This document shows positions 1 to 11,482 of a DNA stretch of 64,000 nucleotides, piece by piece. Source of the stretch: Blepharisma japonicum (Eukaryota > Ciliophora > Heterotrichea > Heterotrichida > Blepharismidae). The stretch lies in assembly GCA_949751835.1 (NCBI GenBank), contig CATKHK010000086.1:1-64000 (forward strand). The letters run 5' to 3'. Every line of letters begins with the position of its first letter. Within the stretch, counting starts at the first letter, position 1. The notes under the pieces are model-generated. The model had not been told where the DNA came from. It was given only the letters and a program-made list of their open reading frames with translations, and did no database searches. The position numbers were made by a program, and so were the translations under genes.

Positions 1-97
1 TCTTTTGCAGACCACTTACATGGAACGAGGGATTGTACGTACGAGAGTAAGCTTGTCTTACGATCTACTGAGATCCAGCCTCCTTCCTTCGATTTGT
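1..97 (+). rRNA. Large-subunit (26S/28S) rRNA, 3' end only
   Basis: The segment GTCTTACGATCTACTGAGAT followed by a CCTTCGATTTGT tail matches my memory of the conserved 3'-terminal domain of eukaryotic 25S/28S rRNA. The upstream TTTGCAGACCACTTA and GGGATTGTACGTACGAGAGT blocks also fit, with the usual GGGGTATTGTAAG slightly changed. It is more GC-rich than the next 500 bases. The mature end is put at about 97 by analogy with yeast and animal ends. The rest of the rRNA lies left of the window, so a full gene cannot be told from a fragment. Two reading frames happen to be open through it but give no recognisable protein. Confidence 0.85.
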
Positions 98-580
98 CAC
101 CCCCTGTTTATTTATCTCTGCTGGGGTATGAGATTTGTCTTTGGTTTCTTTTATTTAAATTAATTTCTTAGATAAGCTCGAGTTAAATTATTTTATTTTA
201 AACCAAAGCTTCCAATACATTATAATTTAATTAATTAAATAAATATATGATAATTAATAATATGTTGAAATTTGTAAAGAAAATTAGGTTAAGACACATC
301 TCCTAATTCTTAGACACGCTCTAAAACGACTTAAATTTTGAATTTGTAATAATTCATAAGCATTTTTATGATTATTAATAGATAATGTAGCCTAATGTTG
401 AGAATTTGAAAGTTAATTAAATAATTTTAGTTCAAGAGACTTTATTTATACATTATAGACAATAGATATTAGCAAATATAAAAATTTCAATATAGTGAGG
501 TGCTCACAAAATTAATGTCCAATAAATTATATTTTGGTTTTACAACTAAATAATTTGATTAACCTTATTGATTATATTAA
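98..580. other. AT-rich spacer after the rRNA
   Basis: After a short C-rich stretch this becomes very AT-rich, with stops in all frames. It probably holds the rRNA 3' external spacer and the 3' flank of the minus-strand MORN gene. I see no tRNA, repeat array or telomeric repeat. Confidence 0.6.
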
Positions 581-2226
581 TTAACTGGACCTATTTCTAA
601 CGATTGGCCTATTTTTATTAAAAGACAGAGTAGTTATGTCTTTACTGATGTTTATAACTTTGTCAGGATCTTCTAATATAGCAGTGTATTTGCACTCCTC
701 ATCGTTGCTATTAAATTCTACTTTCAGCTTGCTTTCTAAAACTTGCTTACCAATTATCAGATTATTTTTGCAATCTTTATATCACTTGCTTGTATCTTTT
801 CTCCAACCATTATTAAATTGCCCCTCATAGATTATTTTAGTTGAATTTCATATATATTTCCCACTGCCTTCTGCCTTACTATCCTTAAATTGTCCTTGAT
901 AAGTATCACCATTTGGGAAATATAGAGTTCCGCTCCCAGTTCACAAGCCATTTAATATTGTTCCATCAATTCCTGAGCCATTTAGCCAGGCTCTTTGGCC
1001 TTTGCCTTTAATTTGATTTCATTCAATTACTCCTTTATAAGTCTCATTTTTATTAAAATAAAATCCATTCCCATGCGCAGATCCTCCATTTCAATTGCCA
1101 AAATATCATTCATCACTACTTCAAAAATAAAGTCCAACTGAGTTTTCTTTGTCCCTCCAGCGAAATACCCAACATATTTTTCTCCATTTTCAAAAAAGCT
1201 TACTCCAAAATAGCTAGTCTCTCCTTCTTTAATATCAAATATATAAATCCCGCTTCCTTTATAAACAACATTTCAATAGCCATAGAAATATGAACCATAG
1301 AACTTTCGATAATAAACTTTATGCTCTTGAGATATAGATAAGCATTCAGAGTGACACAAAGTAGAGTTTTCAAAATTCCTTGGTTCTCGCGAAAAAAAGT
1401 CATTAATTACATTTAAATTTTCAAAAACTTCATTGATAATTAAATAATTTTCTGGATTTATTGTTAGACTTGCTAATTGTTCTTTAGAATGGTCAAAAAT
1501 AATTGAGACTTCTTCTGGAGAGATTGAGATTTCCATAGTTTTTTTTGAAGTGAAGCTCAAATTTCAGCATATAATTGATAATATCAGAACAGCATAAGAA
1601 ATGGCAATTGTTTTACTCTGCCATGGAAAAAGATTGTATTTTCTTGTTTGTTGTATTGGCTGACTCTGGATGTTTAATACCGGGCCTTGCTCTGATGAAA
1701 AAGAATTATATTTTCTTGTTTTTTTTATTTGCTGACTCTGTATACTTGCTGAAAAAGTTTTCTCAATGCTTAATATAGGACCATCACATTGCATAAAAAG
1801 ATCCTTATTCACCTTTTTAGCTAGCTTTCTTATCATTAAATTTGATGATTTTTCTAGTCATGATTCGTCAGCGTTAACAATTCTTTTCCTAAAAGACTCT
1901 ACAGAATTGACTTCTCTATTTAATCTTGTCTGAAATTCATTTAAATTCGATTTAATTCTGTTTACTTTAGAACCCTCCTCAATATAATATAGCTCCTTGA
2001 GCTTTTTAAGATCTGCTTTATAGCTCTCCAAGAATTCGATAGCTATTTCTTTTGGAGAAGTTTGAGAACTGCATATTTCTGTGAACGAATGTAGCTTTAA
2101 TGGAAAATTAGAACTTTGCAAATGCCAATATATATGCTTTAAACATATTTCTAATCCTGGGTTGCAGCTGCATGTGAATTTGGGTTCCTTTAAGCACTCC
2201 CGAACAATGCAAGCGCTCTGGTACAT
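581..2226 (-). CDS. B-box-like zinc/coiled-coil/MORN-repeat protein (one frame change)
   Basis: The product is about 548 residues. The N-terminus has Cys/His pairs like a B-box zinc finger (C-x4-C, CSC, C, H-x3-H), then a coiled coil to about residue 120. A short internal repeat follows (QSQQIKKTRKYN and QSQPIQQTRKYN), and then MORN repeats such as YFGNWNGGSAHGNGFYF and GTLYFPNGDTYQGQF. About ten in-frame TGA codons sit where Trp is expected, including the MORN Trp. MORN repeats usually bind membranes or act as scaffolds; the substrate here is unknown. The reading frame changes near 1135-1145, and a one-base change there joins the two MORN frames smoothly. The terminator is TAA. Confidence 0.75.
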
Positions 2227-2870
2227 TTAGAGCTTATAAATTATTTATGGGAATCTATTTATTTATGTATTATAAATTGCTCTTAATTATTTGTAAAATT
2301 AAAATTTTCTATATATATATAATTGTAAATTTTCATAAAAAGCTTATTTAGGGAAGTTTAAATTTTAAATATTATATACAAGGTTTTAAAAAAAGTCTGT
2401 AAGGCTTTTATTATTGGAATATGCAAAATATTTTTGTGGACTAAGTAAAAGCGTTATAGCATCATAGCTTCTTGCCTTTTTCCTTCTTAAATCTCTGAAT
2501 GCTAGTTTAATTACTTATGCTATCTTCTGTTGAAATCCTCCATAATTGATTAGAAAGATTATTATTTTTTTCTATAAGAATTATAGGTATATAAAATTTC
2601 AAGCATATATCAAAGATTTCTATCTATTTCTCATCATGAGAATAAAATTTAAAAATTTAAGATTATGCTGACCTGATCAAAATGACTCAATTGGTGATTC
2701 AATAAGATACAAGGAAAAACTCTTATAATTATTTGTTTTACATTTTAAAGTTAGTTTTTTAGGATTTCTTAGCTGATTAAGTTTAGAACCTTCAGAATCT
2801 GATATAAGATTATGTTATGCTAAATGAATTAATGTTAAGAAAACTAATAAAAAAGAAAAACTATATAAAT
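2227..2870. other. AT-rich intergenic region
   Basis: This separates two divergently transcribed genes and should hold both promoters. An ATG at 2817 is in frame with calcineurin, but the Lys/Asn-rich extension looks like 5' UTR. I find no RNA gene or repeat. Confidence 0.6.
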
Positions 2871-4274
2871 ATGGATCAATTGTCCGATCCCTTAGATGAT
2901 CGCGTTATGAAAGACGTGAAGCCTCCTATTCATCGACCTCTTTCTCACGATCTACTTTTCCCTGAAGAATGCAATGGAAAGCCATCTTACAAGGCTCTGA
3001 AAGTTCATTTCCAGAGAGAAGGCCGCCTTAATAAAACAGATGTTATCCAAATCATCGATATGGTATCAAGCATCTTCCGATCTGAAGAAAACTTGTTGTT
3101 TCTCCAAGATCCAGTGACAATTGTTGGTGATATTCATGGTCAGTTGTATGACATGCTCAAAATGTTTGAAATTGGTGGAAACCCAGAGAACACGAAGTAC
3201 CTCTTCTTAGGAGACTACGTAGATAGAGGAATTTTTTCTATAGAAGTCATAATGCTTCTCTATGCTATTAAAATCAATTTCCCTCAAACGTTTTATATGA
3301 TCCGCGGAAATCACGAGTGTCGCCAAATGACAACTTATTTCAATTTCAGGACAGAGTGCATCTACAAGTTCGACTCTGAAATTTATGATAGAATTATGGA
3401 GAGTTTCGACTGCATTCCTATTTCCTGCTTGGTCAATAGGAAGTTTCTCGCTTTGCATGGTGGAATTTCGCCTGAGTTAAGGACTGTTGAAGATTTAACA
3501 AGACTAAATAGATTTATAGAGCCTCCAAAGCAAGGACTTTATTGCGATATTTTGTGGTCTGATCCAGTTGACTCTGCCGATGGAAGACTTCCTGAAAATT
3601 GGAGAAAAAACGAGGTGAGAGGGTGCAGTTTTTACTTCGGAATGGAAGCTATGAACAACTTCTTGCGTAGAAACGATTTAATATCAGTCATTCGAGCCCA
3701 CGAAGCCCAACCAGATGGATTTAAAATGCACCGCTGAAATGGAAATAACGAATTCCCTGCAGTGATCACCATCTTCTCAGCTCCAAACTACTGTGACGTT
3801 TATAACAACAAAGGAGCGATTATAAAGTTTGACAACAACACCTTAAATATCCAGCAATACAACTATAACCAGCATCCATATATGCTCCCGAACTTTATGG
3901 ATGTTTTCACCTGGAGTATTCCTTTTATTATTGCAAAGGTTATGGATATATTTTCCACAATTTTGAGGAATCCTCAAGGGGAGCTGATTGTTATTGATGA
4001 AAAACTATCTAAGAGATTCCAGGAACTCGAAGATGCAATTTGGGAACAGAAAATAGGCAACAATAGGGGAAATAAGAAATCTGTTGAGCAAATCATGAAG
4101 CTCTTCCAAGCTTTGAGAGAAGGAATCCAGCCAAGCTCCATAGAGGCTGGGAATTATACTCAATCTAAGACTCCATTAAATATCCAGATAAGAGATAAGT
4201 CTGAGTTAGAAAGCACAATTGAGATGTTCGCTCAGGCGAGAGCGCTTGACATGAGAAATGAAAGGCAGTTATAA
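2871..4274 (+). CDS. PPP3C: Calcineurin A, Ca2+/calmodulin-dependent protein phosphatase 2B catalytic subunit
   Basis: The product is 467 residues with every PP2B landmark. The metallophosphatase motifs are GDIHGQ (about residue 85), GDYVDRG (about 114), RGNHE (about 145) and RAHE (about 277). [14 protein letters not shown] and the CNB-binding helix around [14 protein letters not shown] follow. A calmodulin-binding stretch begins near 403 ([13 protein letters not shown]), and a C-terminal autoinhibitory segment ([13 protein letters not shown]) resembles animal FEEAKGLDRINER. One in-frame TGA at 3735-3737 is the Trp of the conserved KMHRWNGN motif, strong proof of UGA=Trp. The start is the ATG at 2871, next to the conserved N-terminal region. 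The enzyme should dephosphorylate Ser/Thr in response to Ca2+. Confidence 0.96.
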
Positions 4275-4508
4275 AATGGAAAGGACAATAATAGAATAAA
4301 TAATGGATGTATAAAAAAGTTGCCTCTAATTAGTAGCTTAAGATTCATAAAGTTTTGACTGAAATATTGGGATTTTTTAGATCTCAACACAGAAATATCT
4401 CTAAACACGGATAGACCAATTCTCTTTAAGATTGCAGATATCTGAGAATTTCCTATGAACTATTCAAAGCAACTTATGAGAAAAGGTTTGATTGTTGATA
4501 TTATTTAA
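4275..4508 (+). pseudogene. Possible relic of a PCNA C-terminus
   Basis: The frame directly after the calcineurin stop stays open for 77 codons without an ATG. It contains LRFIKFW, then ISLNTDRPILFKIADI. This resembles the PCNA C-terminal pattern LRYLNFF...TLSMSADVPLVVEYKIAD. The conserved Gly after KIAD and the LAP+K ending are absent, and no upstream part of PCNA is present. It could instead be chance similarity in an AT-rich spacer that has only two stop codons. The rest, to 4683, shows short open pieces and no recognisable gene. Confidence 0.3.
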
Positions 4509-4683
4509 ATAGGCTTGGGCATAAAGATGATCAATTTTGACAGCTTCGAAGCCAATAATTAATTTAATCAAGTTTTGATTAGCAAATCTGAGGGATATAA
4601 TCAAACACTAGAAAAGGCTTGTGCAGCTTATCTGAGAGAACTTACCAAGAGGAAGCTCTTATATAAGATCACAATGATTAAAA

Positions 4684-5512
4684 TTAAGGCTGAGGTGCTT
4701 GGCGTTTTATGGATATCGTATTTGATTTTACTCTAGTGCTTGGCCCTGATATAATTCTTGGTTTTGGAGCCTTATCTTCTTCACTAATCAAATTCCTGTG
4801 CTCAGCACCGCTTGATCCATACGAAAACAAGCTATTCAGTCCATCTATAATAAGGCATACCAAATTTAGTTAGCGAGCTCATCATAATTTCTCTTGAAGT
4901 TAAATACCCAATGCTATGTCTGTTCTCTGTCTTACTAAACAGACTTTCAAGTGGCAAAATTTTCTTCTGAACTTCTTTTTCATTTTTCGAATTTTTTGGG
5001 CTCTCTTTCAGCGATTTCTGACTTTTGGACTGCTGCTTTGAGTTGCTAGCTTGTGTTGGCTGCATGGCTTGCGTAGGTTGCGATGTTTGTTTGAATTTTC
5101 TTGGAGAAGCAACTCCGGACTCAGATAAAATCTGAGAGACCTTTGTGCCGTATTTCATTGATGATTTCAAAAAGGAGTCCATATCTCTTTTTCTCGGGCA
5201 TGAAGATTCAGGCTTAACTTGTACTTGCAGATCATTAAGATCGGAATCAAAGCTTATTTCAGGGGAGCATTCTTCTGATCTAATAGGACTTATCCCGTTG
5301 AACTCGAAATCTGGGTGAGGATTTACACATAGCTCTCCTTCATCGACATCCATAAACTCTTTTCTTTCTTCATAGAGTTGAACTGATTTAAGCGCTGATG
5401 TGGTTGCTTTCTCAATTTGCTTCTGCAATTTTTTGATTTTTTTCACTGGAGAAGAATTTTTGAATTTTGAACTCAGAGGAGACGCAAATTTATTGGCATT
5501 TCTTGGATTCAT
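4684..5512 (-). CDS. Unknown Ser/Lys-rich protein, one 16-nt intron
   Basis: The product is 270 residues with no family I recognise. It is basic at the start, then rich in Ser, Gln and Pro, with a run of QPTQAMQPTQASNSKQQ, and is likely disordered. A 16-nt intron at 4845-4860 (GTATGCCTTATTATAG) removes an in-frame TAG and joins ...LTKF to DGLNSLFSYGSS. The spliced length is an exact multiple of three. An earlier GTG at 5521 could open the frame, but the ATG at 5512 (MNPRNANKF) is preferred. It ends in TAA. Confidence 0.7.
4845..4860 (-). other. 16-nt spliceosomal intron
   Basis: GTATGCCTTATTATAG on the minus strand. Its removal shifts the frame past a TAG and opens about 50 further codons of protein-like sequence. 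Confidence 0.8.
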
Positions 5513-5591
5513 TGTCAACACTTGAACTGTAGCTACTTAAATAAAAATGAAAATTAGAATAGAATTAACAGGGTGTAATTATTATAATTAT

Positions 5592-6452
5592 TTATTGTTT
5601 TGCTGTATGAATAAGCCTTTCAGTGCTGTTCTTCATTTTTCGATAGATGCTTGATACAGTGCTTTCTCTTTTCCCTCTTGTTCTCCTTGCTGATAATTTT
5701 CACCCATTAACTCCTTCTCTTGACTTGGGAACTTTATAAGGGACTCTGTTTGAATTTTCAAACCTGTTCAAGAAAGTTCCCATTTGTTCATCTTGACTTC
5801 TAGGCGATAAGATAATTGAGTTCGAAGTTGAAGGTTTTTGAAGTTTGAACCCATTCGGGATAGAATAACTATTAATTATATGCTGTTCACTATTTACGCG
5901 ATGCAAGAAATCAGATCCAAGCTGATTTACCATGAGTGGAATTGGCTGCTTTTTTGTTATTATTTGAGATTTCGAAGCAAGCTTTTGAAATGAAATGCTT
6001 CGAGGGCTGAGGTACGATTTTGATGCCAAAGTATTTGTCTTTGGAGGGCTCAGTTCTGAAATGAACAAGCCTTTAGGTGCGTCTGCAAGAGACGACATAT
6101 TTTGAGTGGTCGACTTTCTTTTTCTGCGAGAGATGTTACTTGTGCCAGATTTTTCAATTGCTAAATTTAGCAAAGGAGAAATTAATTGATTACTTCTGAT
6201 TTGATCAAGACTTCTGCCACAGATTTTATTGATGTACTTTTGAGTTTCCACAAGGAAATCTAAGGTATTTTTATTTTTGTTTGTCTGAGACACATGGACT
6301 AGTTCGAGCTTAACACTTTTGTTCTGCTTCCATCCTTGCGGGATAGATGATTCTCATATGTAGACTTTCTGGGCTGTCTTAATATTTTTACGTTCTGTAG
6401 GCAAGGCTGTACTCACACTTCTTGGAGAGCAAAGGGATTTTGAACGAATCAT
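5592..6452 (-). CDS. Unknown basic, Ser-rich protein
   Basis: The product is 286 residues with no recognised domain. It starts MIRSKSLCSPRS, has a basic patch SRRKRKST, and has several LSPRS or SPRS motifs that could be phosphorylation sites. Trp is coded by TGA twice (VYIWESS, and after SREGVNG). The ATG at 6452 is preferred over an internal GTG because the upstream codons are protein-like and continuous. It lies tandem with the gene at 4684-5512, 79 nt away. Confidence 0.65.
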
Positions 6453-7031
6453 TTTTTCGAATGGTTTTGAGTTATTACACTATAATAATTATATAAATAT
6501 GTGAATTTGAATTAATTATAACTGCAAATCGGTTGATCTTAGTATTGAAAAATATTATTATTAGTTATTAATTAACATACTTGCTCTTGATGATTTTGTT
6601 GAGTCTGCATATTTGTGAAAGTTTTAGTTTTATTATATATTTTAAGAAAATTTCTCATCAAAGAATCAAACTTTAATTACAAATGCTATTTATTACATAG
6701 CAGACTTGGATTTTTAAATATTGTACAATTCTGTGAAATTTGTAGGCCAAATTATTATCTCTATTTCAGCTATCAGGGATATAATATTATTTACTGAAAA
6801 GATGCATTTCTACTTCCTCCAAAAACAGCCTCAATTCTATCAAAAAAAATCACTATAAATTTTTTTTATTAATAAGCTTTATGATTTAAATGCGCTTATT
6901 AAAATGAATTTAATAAATATCTTTTGTTTCACCACAATTAATTTATGACAATGTGACATCTTCAGCATCTATTTGTCTATTTAAATTCATCGCTAAATTA
7001 GCAATAATTTGAAATAACTTATTATTATAAA
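6453..7031. other. Divergent AT-rich intergenic region
   Basis: This is a spacer between divergent genes. A 92-codon frame from 6615 (TGA read as Trp) has no ATG and no recognised motif, so it is not called. No RNA gene was seen. Confidence 0.55.
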
Positions 7032-8486
7032 ATGGGATGCACTTCGTCAAATACAGGCTACCTTCCACAACTCCACACCAATGAACAAAAGATTTGCAAA
7101 TGGGAAAAGAAGCTGGATTTCCCCGCAATTTCAGCTCAGACCAAAATCAATATAATTGCTTCCAAACAGGAAGCAAGGGGTCATATATCAGAAAAAAATC
7201 TCTCCGAATATTCTGAACTTTTTAAATGTCCACCAAAGTTTCGTATATTCAAGTCTGAAAAGGACAATATCATAGAGAATATATATAAAAAAGATAATCG
7301 CACTGATCCAAAAAGATTCAAAATCTTGGTAATTTTGCTTTCTCAAGGAACAGTAAAGCAGAAAGCAACTTTACTCCATGACGTTCACCAAGTGTATGGA
7401 GAGAACCTTAGAGCTCGAAACGTGGAAACTCTCCTACAAGACATTGCTCATGTATCTATCAATCTTATATGATCTGCAATGGGAAACAAAATGGACCAAA
7501 TTCCTGTGGATTTATTGCACAGCTATGAAAGCAAATTGCTTGAAGGAAAGCCTTTATTCATTGAAACATCAATGAAACTGATTTTACAAGGCAGAGCTTT
7601 TATTCCAAAAAGTGCCTTTATTAAGCAAGTAGTTAAATGCCCTAACTTGGTCAGTGCTTCTGGAGTTAGAGCTTTGATAATGAAAGAGTATAATGATCAT
7701 TACTTTCTATTAAGCAAAAATAAAGCTGCAAAACCAATAACATCAGTCTTGTCGACTGAAGAGGTTACTACTCCTGGGAGTAACCAAGGGCCAAGTCAAG
7801 ATTCTTCCCCAAGGACAGGCATGAATAGTATCGATGCTACTCCTAGACTGACAATGATGCCAACTGCAAACCTAAATAGAAATAGCTTACCTATTGCTAG
7901 GAGAAGCTTTAGCCTCATGACAACAAATAATTGAAAAAATGAAGAATCAGCAGCAAAGCCTAAACTTATAAGTGAAAATATTCTTCTTAGAGAAATTAAA
8001 AACGAAGCTTTAATTTCCCTTATGATACCTGAGGAAATAGACTCAAATAACACAAGTATGATTGACATTCAAGTAACTCCGGATGATACAAACGAGACTA
8101 ACAATTCGATATTCGAATTAGATGAGACGAAAATTTCAAATTCCAATGATATAATCACTCCAGAAACCTCGAAAAATAACGATATTCAGCAAGAAATAGC
8201 CATTAGGATAAGTGAGCCATCTGAAAGCATCAAGATTTCAAATGAGAATTCTCAAAATATAAGGATAAGCGAGTCCCCTGAAAGCATCAAGATTTCAAAT
8301 GAGAATAAAGAGCAGTTTGAATCAGTGAAGATCGAATTGCCAAGCCAATGAAATGTGGAATCATCTGATAGAACAAAAAATGCGTATACCGCAACTGTTG
8401 TTGTGAGCAAGGAAATGGTTGAACAGGTCAAGGTATTAGTTACCAAGAAGATAAAGAGAAGAAGACCTGGAAAGAGTCTTGTTTAA
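7032..8486 (+). CDS. Unknown protein with N-myristoylation signal
   Basis: The product is 484 residues beginning MGCTSSN, a strong N-myristoylation plus palmitoylation context, so it probably sits on a membrane. Residues about 90-230 look helical and globular (VILLSQGTVKQKATLLHDV...). The C-terminal half is acidic and disordered, with an imperfect tandem repeat (SEPSESIKISNEN / SESPESIKISNEN) near residue 395-420. It ends in a basic tail KKIKRRRPGKSLV. Three in-frame TGA codons are read as Trp. I do not recognise the family. Confidence 0.75.
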
Positions 8487-9077
8487 TAATTAATAATTTA
8501 AAATAAACATCAAATTAAATAGGAGCGCGAAGAAAAAATGCTATTTGTATAGCTTCGATTTCTTTGGAGAGATTTATATATTATACAATGCATTACTAAA
8601 TACACCTAAAACTGGATTAGAGATTTTCTTGAATGATTAATATTGAGACTAGAGCATTATAGCCCTATATGAAAATGAAGTTATCAGTATTAAAAAGCTC
8701 GATTATCTGATCATGGATCACCGATAAAATTCATCATTTTGTTTTTTATGAATCAGTCGTTGTTTGGTTTCATAGATTTTCTCAAAGTGAGCTGAGATAT
8801 CATCATACAACTTTCAATAAATTTATTATAAAGCCATATTGGCCTCAAATTTAAGCATAAAGCAAAGAAGTTTTTTAAATTTGATGATAAATGCACTTGC
8901 AATGCATATAAATCCTCAAAAGTGCTGAAGAATTATTATTATGCATTATAAATAATTGAAAAAATATCACCAAAAAAGCATGCTATTTTAAGCTGGTAAA
9001 TATCATCTAATAGGCGCAGTAATATTTTATTTGGCCATTTATGATAAGGTACATTGAATCTTGTGTTGGCGTATAAA
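8487..9077. other. AT-rich intergenic region
   Basis: Short frames of 40-60 codons are open when only TAA and TAG stop, including one from an ATG near 8669. None looks conserved, so I see nothing supportable here. Confidence 0.5.
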
Positions 9078-11465
9078 ATGGATCCAATATTAGAAGCATT
9101 TTGCAAGTCTGGGCCTCAAGCAGCCCTTGAAAGAGCTCTCAATGCAAAGGAAAAGATTGAGAACCCATTAACTATCGGAATTCTCCTAAGTCAGCATAAA
9201 GCAAAAGATAAAAGCTTGACAATAATAAAAACCCTATATAAAATTTCTACTTCTCAGAACTTGGATCCATCAACTAGAGGAATTATTTTATGCAGGATGC
9301 TGCAGCTATTTTCTGACTGGGCTAAAAATCAAACGAATGGGAAAAGAACTCGGCCTGAAGTGACAAACGAAATCATTGAACAGTTCAGAAATGCAAGCAA
9401 TCTTTTTACAGAAATCAAATCAATCATTGATCAGCATTTGGCTGATCTGATAGCGGGAGCTTATAATTCAGTTCTGCACTCTTTATTTGACCTAATGAAG
9501 TTAAATGAAGAAATAATCAAAATAGTAAAAATTTGTCTTGCACATAAAGAATTGATTGCTGTGCCAGACAATATCCTATCACTTGACCCAACAGATGTTG
9601 ATGTTTTAGCAAATGAAGAATCAGATATTGCTGCTGTATTGGGCAGTCTTAGAAAGGGATGCTCAATTATTTTGGAAAGGAAAATAAGGGGTCATGAGCT
9701 CCTTAGTATTTTTGTCTTCAATACTCTTTACTTTACATTGGATAAAAAAGTTGACGAAAGGCATGGAGCCTTACTACCTCACATAGAAAAAAATCTTAAA
9801 GAGTTTGAACATAACTTTACTCCCAATCAGAAAGCAAGACTGCTAGAGTCATACCAAGAAATATGCAAGAAGCTCCAGTCTCAACCTGATGAAATCTTAA
9901 TAAAGATTTACGAAGGAAATTATAAAGAACCCAGAGTTTCATTCAAAGATGAAAAAAGTGAGAAAATAATTGAAAACGCAAAAGAAGAAGAAAAAGAGCC
10001 ACAAAAAGAAATAAAACCAGAAAAATCTAAAAAAAATAAAGGAAAAAAACTTGAAGTACCTGGAATGCCTTATAAAGAGCAAGAAATAGGGAAGCATAAA
10101 AATAAAAAGGAAGAGAAAATTAGCAAATTAGTTGAAAAATTATTAAAAGATACTAACAAATCAATTGAAAAAGAAGAATTTGTTCATGCAGATGAGCTTG
10201 GTGAAAAACTTGCGGAAATCGCATCTCTAAAAGAAAGCGGAGAGCAAGAAGTCTTTGCCGCATTGGACGCAGCTCTAGGAAGCACAAAGCCAAAAGAAAA
10301 GACTATGCTGGCTTGGAGAGTCATTGTAAAAGCTGTCAATCAGATCCACTTCTTAAGTGAATACAATGAGCATGCTATGAATGTAAAGCTTAATGCATGA
10401 CTCGAAAAGGTACAATCCAATAAACTTAAAGAGTCTAACAAGAAAGAAAAAAAGCAAGAAAAGAAACGGAAAGAGCAAGAAGGAGTGGAAGAAGAAAAGA
10501 AAGAAAAAAAGAAGCCTGCATATGTCAAGAAAAAGATAGAAGAAAAAGCCCAGAAATCCAATGCAGAGATAGAAAAACTTGTTGCAAGAATTGAAGATTC
10601 AGCATTGAATCTCATTGACAAATATGCACCTAAACAAGAGCACTTAAATGCCATTAAACAAATCTCTGAGCAAATTAAAAATACGGTGATTGAGGTTCTT
10701 CCAAATTCAGAAATCAAAGGATTGGGGTCGACATCAGCAGGAATTTGGACTGTTGACTCTGATATTGACTTGACAGTCATCAATCCGTCAATTGCAAATC
10801 CACAGCAAGTTCTCCAAGATATCAAAAATGTGTTCTTGTTAGCTAATCCAGGCTTTGAAATCAAAGAAACTGCTTACTCTTTGCAAATGAAGTTTCCGCA
10901 ATACCCAAACTCCTTCAGTTTATCTATAAATGATCTTATAGGACTAGAAACTACTTCTCTGGCCAAGAAATACTGCTCACTTGACTCTCTTGTTACTGAA
11001 CTCATTCTCTTTGTAAAAATATGGGCAAGAGCCAAAGGAGTGTCCAGTATAATTAAAAATTACCACTGGTCTTTCTTAGTCTTAGGCTTTCTTCAAACAA
11101 TAAACCCTCCATTGCTTAATTCACTTCAAAATAAGCCTCATGAGCCTAAAATTGTAGGAGGCCATGATGTGTGGTTTGATAACGAAGTAAAGACATCTGC
11201 TAGCTCTCAGTACAACATTGGCCATTTGATATTCAGCTTTTTCGATTATTTTGCGAATGAATTCAAGGATGGGAAGTTTGATATCAAAAATGGTTTATTA
11301 GTGCAAGATCATTCGGAATGGTTGTTTACAGTAATTCATCCAATCACTGGTAATGAAATTGGAGCAGGCTTAGCAAAATCGAGTCCAAAGGCTGAAGAAG
11401 TAAAAAGAAAAATAGTGGAGACATATGAAGCAATTGCCTACAGAGGAGAATTAGAAATATCTTAA
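9078..11465 (+). CDS. Cid1/TUT-type nucleotidyltransferase with long helical N-terminus
   Basis: The product is 795 residues. Residues 1-290 are helical with no recognised fold, about 300-525 is a Lys/Glu-rich coiled region, and the nucleotidyltransferase lies at about 540-795. The catalytic signature GLGSTSAGIWTVDSDIDL (about 549-566) gives G-S and two metal-binding Asp residues. VKIWARAKGV matches the conserved VK-WA of terminal uridylyltransferases and non-canonical poly(A) polymerases. The third carboxylate of the family (in D-I-S/G) is replaced by Ser in SFSLSINDLIGL, so activity is uncertain. It would add nucleotides to RNA 3' ends. One TGA is read as Trp (after VKLNA). The start is the ATG at 9078. 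Confidence 0.8.
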
Positions 11466-11482
11466 GTTAACAAGAATTAAAA

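Noticed and set aside
1-171. Two open frames of more than 50 codons on the plus strand at the left edge
   Set aside because: The sequence matches the LSU rRNA 3' end, and neither frame gives a recognisable protein.
3735-3737. In-frame TGA codons as possible selenocysteine
   Set aside because: Every TGA I could align sits on a conserved Trp, not Cys or Sec, so Trp is the better reading.
6615-6880. 92-codon frame (with UGA=Trp) in a spacer
   Set aside because: It has no ATG and no convincing motif; with only two stop codons in AT-rich DNA, frames of this size arise by chance.
8669-8850. 60-codon ATG frame between two plus-strand genes
   Set aside because: Composition and sequence are not protein-like and no family is recognised.
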